Source of the DNA: Pseudomonadota bacterium
GTDB lineage: Bacteria; Pseudomonadota; Alphaproteobacteria; UBA9655
DNA: 9,673 nt
Direction: 5' to 3'
Assembly (NCBI GenBank): GCA_021809225.1
Contig: JAKBAL010000044.1
Span: forward strand, 1-9,673
A program made the translations under genes and the position numbers. Numbering within the stretch: the stretch's first letter is position 1; every line of letters begins with the position of its first letter. The notes beneath the pieces were generated by a model that was given only the letters and a program-made list of their open reading frames with translations, searched no databases and was not told the DNA's origin. Shown piece by piece: positions 5,889-9,673 of this stretch.

Positions 5889-6404
5889 CTATTCCTCTTC
5901 TAACTCTAATGACCACCCCACAGAAAGTCCCCATTCGTCCGTTTCTAGGCAATAATTTTTGACAACCATCCTTAGTAAAGGACGATAGGTGAGAAAACCT
6001 CCTGGAAAGTTTGGAGGAAGGGCAATCAGTCGATTCTCTCCTTTTTTTACAGGCCAAAAGCTCCCTTTTTCGTCATATAAGTATACTGAAACAGCATCTC
6101 GTTCCAAGAGGATATGCCCACTTCCTTGGGGAACGGTTTGTGTTAAAGATTGAAGGCATCCAACCTTCACTAAAGTTCCTGTCCAAAGTTCTCCAAAAGC
6201 AGGAGGAATTTTGTCTTTACAAGCAACGGTGGAGTGAAACTTTCGGTGGGCTTTATTGCCAATAGAAACAAGATGGCCATTAATCGTGCGTCGTAGACTG
6301 TCCTGGGGAGTGAGGGTAAGGGTTTGAGTACATTCTCGTGCGGAAAAAAGAGGAAGTGCCTCGCCTTTTCCGACAATTTCAAGGGTTAGATCTGTTTCAT
6401 TCAT
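5889..6404 (-). CDS. putative phage tail protein, 171 aa
   Basis: Function is not certain. The protein is soluble and beta-rich, with blocks RRTINGHLVSIG (38-49), HRKFHSTVACKDKIPPAFGELWTG (53-76, carrying the PPAF turn) and a C-terminal YRPLLRMVV plus DEWGLSVGWSLELEEE (156-171). The acidic end EWGxxVGWSLExEE suggests a folded sandwich domain. It directly follows the DUF3168 tail-completion gene with an ATGA overlap (6401-6404), which is where siphophages normally place the tail-tube gene. I do not recognise a tube-protein signature, so a tail-tube, tail-terminator or short-tail role is inferred from position. The start has AAAGGAG eight bases upstream. Its stop codon touches the stop of the plus-strand permease. 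Confidence 0.62.
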   Translation of the reverse strand: MNETDLTLEIVGKGEALPLFSARECTQTLTLTPQDSLRRTINGHLVSIGNKAHRKFHSTVACKDKIPPAFGELWTGTLVKVGCLQSLTQTVPQGSGHILLERDAVSVYLYDEKGSFWPVKKGENRLIALPPNFPGGFLTYRPLLRMVVKNYCLETDEWGLSVGWSLELEEE

Positions 6405-6760
6405 AGGTTTTCTCCTTTAAGACGAGCCTTTAAAAGGAAGGTATGTACGCGCGTTTGCTCGTCAGCCAGAAGAACAAGTGAACTTTTGAGAATCTTTAAG
6501 CTTACCTTGATGGAGGCAGGGCTATATCCATGAAGGAGACTTTCAATCCGTTTGGCTAGTTTTAAAATTTCTCGGGTGCCTGCGTAACGGCTCGAGATTT
6601 TAATGGCAAGTGTTACAATGCAAGGACCGCCCGGCAATCCTTGAAGCATTTGCTGGGGTTCAATGGTAATATAAGGATAAGCTGTGTGAGGCTTGACTTG
6701 AAGAAAGGTTGGGCAAACTTGATGAAGAGTTGTCATCAGATTAGTTAAAAACTCACGCAT
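6401..6760 (-). CDS. DUF3168 family tail completion protein
   Basis: A 119-aa protein matching the DUF3168 (PF11367, gp17-like) pattern: an N-terminal helix LTNLMTTLHQV (5-15), then the strand with the family's FPYv-type motif, here HTAYPYITIEP (25-35), a helix after SRYAGTREILKLAKRIESLL (57-76), and a final strand pair ending in the VHTFLLKARL block (104-113). In phages and gene transfer agents this protein caps or terminates the tail and joins it to the head connector. The ATG at 6760 has GGAGG six bases upstream and overlaps the end of the head-tail adaptor gene by 8 nt. Its own stop overlaps the next gene as ATGA. These overlaps mark a co-transcribed head-tail joining block. Confidence 0.82.
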   Translation of the reverse strand: MREFLTNLMTTLHQVCPTFLQVKPHTAYPYITIEPQQMLQGLPGGPCIVTLAIKISSRYAGTREILKLAKRIESLLHGYSPASIKVSLKILKSSLVLLADEQTRVHTFLLKARLKGENL

Positions 6761-7097
6761 ACCTTTCCTCCCTGGCTGTCATACATAAGAAGTGATTGTT
6801 TTGAATAAGAATGGGCGTATTGATCAGAAAAAGGCGTTTTGATTCTTGTTGAAGATGCCATAAAAAGGTAGCTTTTGAGGGCACTTCTACGCCAGATCTG
6901 ATGACGATGCGATAATAGGAAGGGAGAGTTTCCCTGCCTTTCTGAGCATGATAATTGTTTGTAAGAGGCCAAAGAAAAGCCCAAAGGTGGGGGCCAATTT
7001 TCCAGTCGTCCCGCCACCCCCCTTCGTGATCTTCATGTTGTTGGGGGAGAAGAAGGGTGAGGAATTCTCTCAAATCCTCTGTAGAAATTTTTTTCAT
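6753..7097 (-). CDS. phage head-tail adaptor (head-tail joining protein)
   Basis: A 114-aa protein fitting the head-tail joining family (PF05521, SPP1 gp16-like). Characteristic features are the N-terminal helix, then the DHEGGWRDDWKIGPHLWAFLWPL segment (23-45), which matches the family's usual D-x-x-Gg-x-x-x-x-W...WA-x-i-x-P layout, the strand YYRIVIRSG (61-69), and the end CMTAREE (105-111). It would close the capsid portal ring and dock the tail. The gene lies 9 nt after the gp6-like connector gene; its AAGGAAG ribosome site lies in that short gap. It overlaps the DUF3168 gene by 8 nt. The protein is Trp-rich for its size (5 Trp), as many of these adaptors are. Confidence 0.82.
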   Translation of the reverse strand: MKKISTEDLREFLTLLLPQQHEDHEGGWRDDWKIGPHLWAFLWPLTNNYHAQKGRETLPSYYRIVIRSGVEVPSKATFLWHLQQESKRLFLINTPILIQNNHFLCMTAREERYA

Positions 7098-7106
7098 TTC
7101 ACTTCC

Positions 7107-7625
7107 TTAAATGATGTGAAGAATTCTAAAAGGATTAAGGAGGGATAAATCCATGGGTTGGTTATCGTAAAATGATCGAAGGACCATGAGAACTCCCATT
7201 TTTAAAGGAGGAGGAAGAGATTCTTGGATTTCGCCATATCCCGCCCAATAGGTGATGCGGATAGTTTTGTTCCAAAGGGATGAAGAAAGAAGAATTTTAT
7301 TTTCGTCGACTGTAAAGGGAACTGAAGTCTCTTCTGTTTTAACAGAGACGATCTTCATAAGAGGAGGGTGAGGGATGTCAATTTCAAGATTTTTCCCCGT
7401 ATGCTTAACTAGAGGAGAGCTTTGGGGATAGGGAGGTTTAATCTGCATGAACCATTTTTGCTTAAGGAGTGATCGACCTGTAAGTTCTTCGACATGAGTT
7501 CTCGCCGCAGCAATAAGAGAGCGCAGAAAAGAGTCTTCCTGCTTAATTGAAATCCTTAAATAAGTTTTTGCTTCTTCTAACGTAAGAGGTTCTTGCAAAG
7601 GGGGTGTTTTAAGAAATAATTGCAT
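7107..7625 (-). CDS. phage gp6-like head-tail connector protein
   Basis: A 172-aa connector protein expected to form the ring directly under the portal. The N-terminus contains the family block EPLTLEEAKTYLRI (12-25), followed by a helix with EDSFLRSLIAAARTHVEELTGRSL (30-53). This is the hallmark of the gp6-like connector family (PF05135 and the related putative DNA-packaging TIGR families). The rest is beta-rich with WNKTIRITYWAGYG at about 118-131 and a C-terminal helix (about 140-153). The ATG at 7625 has AAAGGA six bases upstream. A 292-nt gap separates it from the capsid gene, unusually large for this otherwise compact block, and a possible promoter and RNA structures lie in that gap. 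Confidence 0.9.
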   Translation of the reverse strand: MQLFLKTPPLQEPLTLEEAKTYLRISIKQEDSFLRSLIAAARTHVEELTGRSLLKQKWFMQIKPPYPQSSPLVKHTGKNLEIDIPHPPLMKIVSVKTEETSVPFTVDENKILLSSSLWNKTIRITYWAGYGEIQESLPPPLKMGVLMVLRSFYDNQPMDLSLLNPFRILHII

Positions 7626-7668
7626 GGGAGATCCTTTAAATTAACAGATTCTTTATATATTTGGGATC

Positions 7669-7746
7669 ATAATAAAAATATAAAGTATTGTTGTTTTTTG
7701 TTTTTGAAGTGTTTGATGGTTAATGTTTTATTTGTTGTTATGAATA
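7669..7746 (-). terminator. candidate rut-like, G-free tract (possible Rho-dependent attenuator)
   Basis: For 78 nt the plus strand contains no C, so a minus-strand transcript contains no G and is a sequence of A, C and U with clustered C residues and almost no secondary structure. A C-over-G bubble in unstructured, untranslated RNA is the usual signature of a Rho loading site. Placed after the capsid stop, it could lower transcription of the downstream connector genes relative to capsid. An A/C-rich leader can also raise translation of the next gene, so the function is open. Confidence 0.3.
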
Positions 7747-7831
7747 CTTTGTCTGTGTCCATGGACGGCTCTTAATCATGATAGAGGATGTTCCTTTGAT
7801 GATGAGAAGGTGGTATTCCACGGATACTATA

Positions 7832-7860
7832 ATTAAAAAGTCGTTGATTTTTAATGTTAA
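7832..7860 (-). promoter_or_regulatory. possible internal promoter ahead of the connector genes
   Basis: TTAACA (7860-7855) and TTTAAT (7837-7832) are 17 bp apart, each five of six to consensus. The same bases form an 8-bp inverted repeat with an 8-nt loop (7832-7839 with 7848-7855), which could be an operator or a weak hairpin. If used, the leader to the connector gene would be about 200 nt. AT-rich sequence gives such matches often, so confidence is low. Confidence 0.27.
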
Positions 7861-7883
7861 ATTTACAGCTTGATCAGTTAACT

Positions 7884-7908
7884 CACCCCGCTCTTGAAGA
7901 ACGGGGTG
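7884..7908 (-). promoter_or_regulatory. GC-rich hairpin just after the capsid stop codon
   Basis: A perfect 7-bp stem (CACCCCG at 7884-7890 with CGGGGTG at 7902-7908) encloses an 11-nt loop that can add three inner pairs (TCT with AGA). It begins 9 nt after the capsid TAA on the minus strand. No U-tract follows, so it is not a classic intrinsic terminator. It may protect the 3' end of capsid mRNA or pause polymerase. Confidence 0.5.
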
Positions 7909-7917
7909 GACTTTGGT

Positions 7918-9129
7918 TTATGCGGCAAAATTTAAAATTTTCAAAGCTTCAAAGTTTAGGACATCACCTCCCACTCTTCGGGTTGTATAAAATTCAACAT
8001 AGGGCTTGCTGCTATAAGGGTCTCTTAAAATACGAATGCCTGATCGATCCACGATCTGATATCCTTCTTTAAAGTTACCAAAAACAATAGATTTTGAAGC
8101 TACTTTGGGAACAAGGTTCGGCATATCATCACAAACAATAAGAGGATATCCCAATAGGGTAGGGGTCAAAAGCCCTGCCAGAGGAGGTTGCCAAAGGTAT
8201 TGATGATTTCCTGGGTCTTTCAGTGTTCGCAAAAAGCCTTGTGTCACGCGAGACATAAGCCATGAAGACCCCGGAAGATAAGGTGGTTTTAAAGAGTGGA
8301 AGAGATCTAACAAGGCGTCAGCTCTTTTTCCATCTGCAAAATTTCCGTCAACGCCTGTCTTCGTTTCCTCAAGTGTTCCCCATTCCCAATGGGCTTTATT
8401 AACGGTTTCATAGGTAAGAAGTCCCCGTGGTTTGTTATCCCCGTCTCCCAAAATGAAGGCCATGTTTTCCATGGCAGCCATTTTTTGCGCAATTTTTTGA
8501 GCCAGCCAATCTTCCACATTTAAACTAACATCATCTAACAACTTTTGTGTGGCCCGAGGTCGTGCATACATCTCATGGACGGGGATGCGAATTTTTGCAA
8601 GTTCGGGGGTTCTTGTTTCTTTGCGTTGAGCGGTTTCGGCAACCCATCCTGCATCAGCACCATCTTTGTCGATGAGCATCTCAAGGGCAGAACTGGAAAT
8701 TTCACGGATGTTTGCTAGTCCACGAAGGGTGGAGGTAGTTTGAAGAGTTGAATACAAATGGTTGTGAACGCCAGTAGGCACCAAATAGCCACCATCATGA
8801 TCCGGCGTCGTCGCAAGGCTTTTTTGTTCGTAATCACGCAGTGAGGAATCAAGACCTTTGCGAATATAATCCATAAAGGCATAAGTATGGCCGCAAAAGG
8901 GTTCAGTACTTGCTTCAAATTCAGGACGTTGGGCTCTAATCTCTATTTGTTTGAGTTTTTTTTCAGCTTGATCCAAGTGGTTTTCAAGATGATCCAGCTT
9001 TTGTTGAACCAATGGATCACAATTGTTCTTTTTTTCAAGGCTCGTAAGACGTTCTTCGTGGGTTGCTTTGAAGTGTTCAAAAGTTTGTGCCAAATCATCT
9101 AAAGTCGTTTGCATATCATAGTCGTGCAT
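7918..9129 (-). CDS. HK97-fold major capsid protein
   Basis: The shell subunit of the procapsid, 403 aa from the chosen start. An N-terminal delta-type domain (about residues 6-68) is a charged coiled coil that would act as built-in scaffold and be removed by the upstream protease. The mature region begins around residue 75-100 and shows the family's entry block SLATTPDHDGGYLVP (104-118). Other landmarks are RPRATQKLLDDVS, the helix MENMAFILGDGDNKPRGLL and the P-domain ending RVGGDVLNFEALKIL, close to the usual HK97 C-terminus. The frame could begin at a TTG at 9210, but the ATG at 9129 has AGAGGA five bases upstream and is preferred; another ATG five codons on is possible. The protease gene ends 113 nt upstream. 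Cross-linking residues were not checked. Confidence 0.93.
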   Translation of the reverse strand: MHDYDMQTTLDDLAQTFEHFKATHEERLTSLEKKNNCDPLVQQKLDHLENHLDQAEKKLKQIEIRAQRPEFEASTEPFCGHTYAFMDYIRKGLDSSLRDYEQKSLATTPDHDGGYLVPTGVHNHLYSTLQTTSTLRGLANIREISSSALEMLIDKDGADAGWVAETAQRKETRTPELAKIRIPVHEMYARPRATQKLLDDVSLNVEDWLAQKIAQKMAAMENMAFILGDGDNKPRGLLTYETVNKAHWEWGTLEETKTGVDGNFADGKRADALLDLFHSLKPPYLPGSSWLMSRVTQGFLRTLKDPGNHQYLWQPPLAGLLTPTLLGYPLIVCDDMPNLVPKVASKSIVFGNFKEGYQIVDRSGIRILRDPYSSKPYVEFYTTRRVGGDVLNFEALKILNFAA

Positions 9130-9242
9130 ACTTATCCTCTTTTGTCTAAGGGTGTTTACGGGGTCTTCAGCTGGCTTTATCCAGCGAAGGGAACTCTGCT
9201 TTTTCAGCAAAGACAGATTAAAAAGTGATTCAAGAAATGGTG

Positions 9243-9673
9243 TTAAGTTTCATAAGCTTTTACGTGCTGGATTCTTGCTTGTGGATTAGATCCAAAAGTC
9301 ACAAGAGAAATCTCAACTAAATCAATATCAAGAAGAATACGTGAGTTATGCTCTTTGTCTTGTCGTGCTTGACGGGTACGAAATCCAATAGAAAGACCTT
9401 CTAGTGCTCCTTCCTTTAACAAAAGGTAAGCTTCATCGGCTTTTACAACGCCTAGCGCTAGTCGTCCTTTCGCATAAAGACCCTTTGCATCTTCACGAAG
9501 ATGTGTCCACACACCAATAGGTTGAGAGAGGTCATGTTGCCAGAGCATTTTTGGGAATTTCCCTGAAAGGTACCATGCTTTCAGAGTATTGGTGAAAGCG
9601 CCTTTGGCAATTTGATCACGTTGTTGGTCGATGACGTTAAAAAAGCTAGCATACGCTCGATCTCGTCGCGGGT
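9243..9673 (-). CDS. HK97-type prohead protease (S78), 5' partial
   Basis: The serine protease that trims scaffold and capsid subunits during maturation. Only the C-terminal 142 residues lie in the window; the frame stays open to the right edge, so the N-terminus is missing. The visible start reads AYASFFNVIDQQRDQIAKGAF, limited here to the key parts: the YAS-F-x-x-x-D strand and the KGAF turn (residues 23-26). Next comes MLWQHD with catalytic His46 and GLSIGF with catalytic Ser94 (numbering from the first visible residue). The His-Ser spacing of 48 is almost that of HK97 protease. The end, VEISLVTFGSNPQA, is also typical of peptidase family S78. The internal ATG at 9548 is not a true start, since it lies inside the active-site region. 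Portal and terminase genes are expected just outside the window. Confidence 0.95.
   Translation of the reverse strand, partial: PRRDRAYASFFNVIDQQRDQIAKGAFTNTLKAWYLSGKFPKMLWQHDLSQPIGVWTHLREDAKGLYAKGRLALGVVKADEAYLLLKEGALEGLSIGFRTRQARQDKEHNSRILLDIDLVEISLVTFGSNPQARIQHVKAYET

Larger units (their letters stand above)
7626..7917. other. 292-nt intergenic region between capsid and connector genes
   Basis: No convincing gene is present. Read on the minus strand it holds, in order: a GC-rich hairpin right after the capsid stop, an AT-rich inverted repeat (7832-7839 with 7848-7855) overlapping a possible promoter, and a 78-nt stretch without a single G in the transcript (7746-7669) that is rich in A and C. 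The capsid frame stays open for 59 codons past its stop, to a TAA at 7740-7738. Each element is described separately. Confidence 0.6.

Noticed and set aside
7762..7783. A 13-codon minus-strand frame in the capsid-connector gap as a small gene
   Set aside because: It is only part of the longer open stretch in frame with the capsid gene, and its AAAGGA is too far from the ATG to be convincing.
7854..8072. Plus-strand open frames opposite the capsid, hub and tail genes
   Set aside because: They lie opposite well-supported minus-strand genes, lack ribosome sites and family features, and read as antisense shadows.
9130..9210. Longer capsid start at a TTG 27 codons upstream
   Set aside because: No ribosome site precedes the TTG, while the ATG at 9129 has AGAGGA at good spacing. 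The added residues are not typical of the family.
9190..9212. Small hairpin (TGCT-AGCA) after the protease gene as a terminator
   Set aside because: The stem is only about 4-5 bp and weak, with no U-tract; it would not stop transcription into the capsid gene.
24..9673. Capsid-forming satellite (cf-PICI-like) as the explanation for missing tail genes
   Set aside because: Such elements usually lack their own holin and endolysin and borrow tails entirely. Here lysis genes and tail-like proteins are present, so a reduced or short-tailed prophage is more likely. It is kept only as an alternative.
1..9673. tRNA, CRISPR, insertion sequence or attachment site
   Set aside because: No cloverleaf-like sequence, regularly spaced repeat, transposase frame or long flanking direct repeat was seen.

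Overview
The window is part of the late (structural and lysis) region of a tailed-phage prophage, read almost entirely on the minus strand. The DNA is AT-rich. The head gene order (prohead protease, HK97-type capsid, gp6-like connector, head-tail adaptor, DUF3168 tail-completion protein) together with a GTA-type holin and a SleB-like endolysin fits an alphaproteobacterial host. The low GC and a DMT permease recalling rickettsial metabolite importers suggest an intracellular lineage such as Holosporales or Rickettsiales. That host assignment is inference, because the window holds no host marker gene.

Layout, in transcription order (right to left). Head module, about 9673-6401: prohead protease cut by the window edge, major capsid protein, a 292-nt gap with RNA-level structure, then gp6-like connector, head-tail adaptor and DUF3168 protein, closely packed with overlapping or nearly touching ends. 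Tail remnant: a 171-aa putative tail protein (5889-6404) and a 607-aa putative tail hub or baseplate protein (3045-4868). Between these two lies a plus-strand DMT/EamA permease (4962-5888), the only gene on that strand. A type II toxin-antitoxin pair (2510-2981) follows with its own promoter and a candidate operator. Next comes an unrecognised 287-aa protein (1591-2454), a strong intrinsic terminator (1535-1569), a 174-aa tail-fibre-like protein (985-1509), the endolysin (572-988) and the holin (24-575). The last three genes are chained by 4-nt ATGA overlaps.

The head genes would build and close a capsid, the tail-like proteins would contact the host, and the holin and endolysin would release particles. 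Three things stand out. No tape-measure or recognisable tail-tube gene is visible, so the particle is either short-tailed or degenerate. Two accessory (moron-like) units, a permease and a toxin-antitoxin pair, flank the hub gene. Two tail proteins share a gapless aromatic/cysteine motif that looks like a small carbohydrate-binding fold. I see no tRNA, rRNA, CRISPR array, insertion sequence or attachment site.
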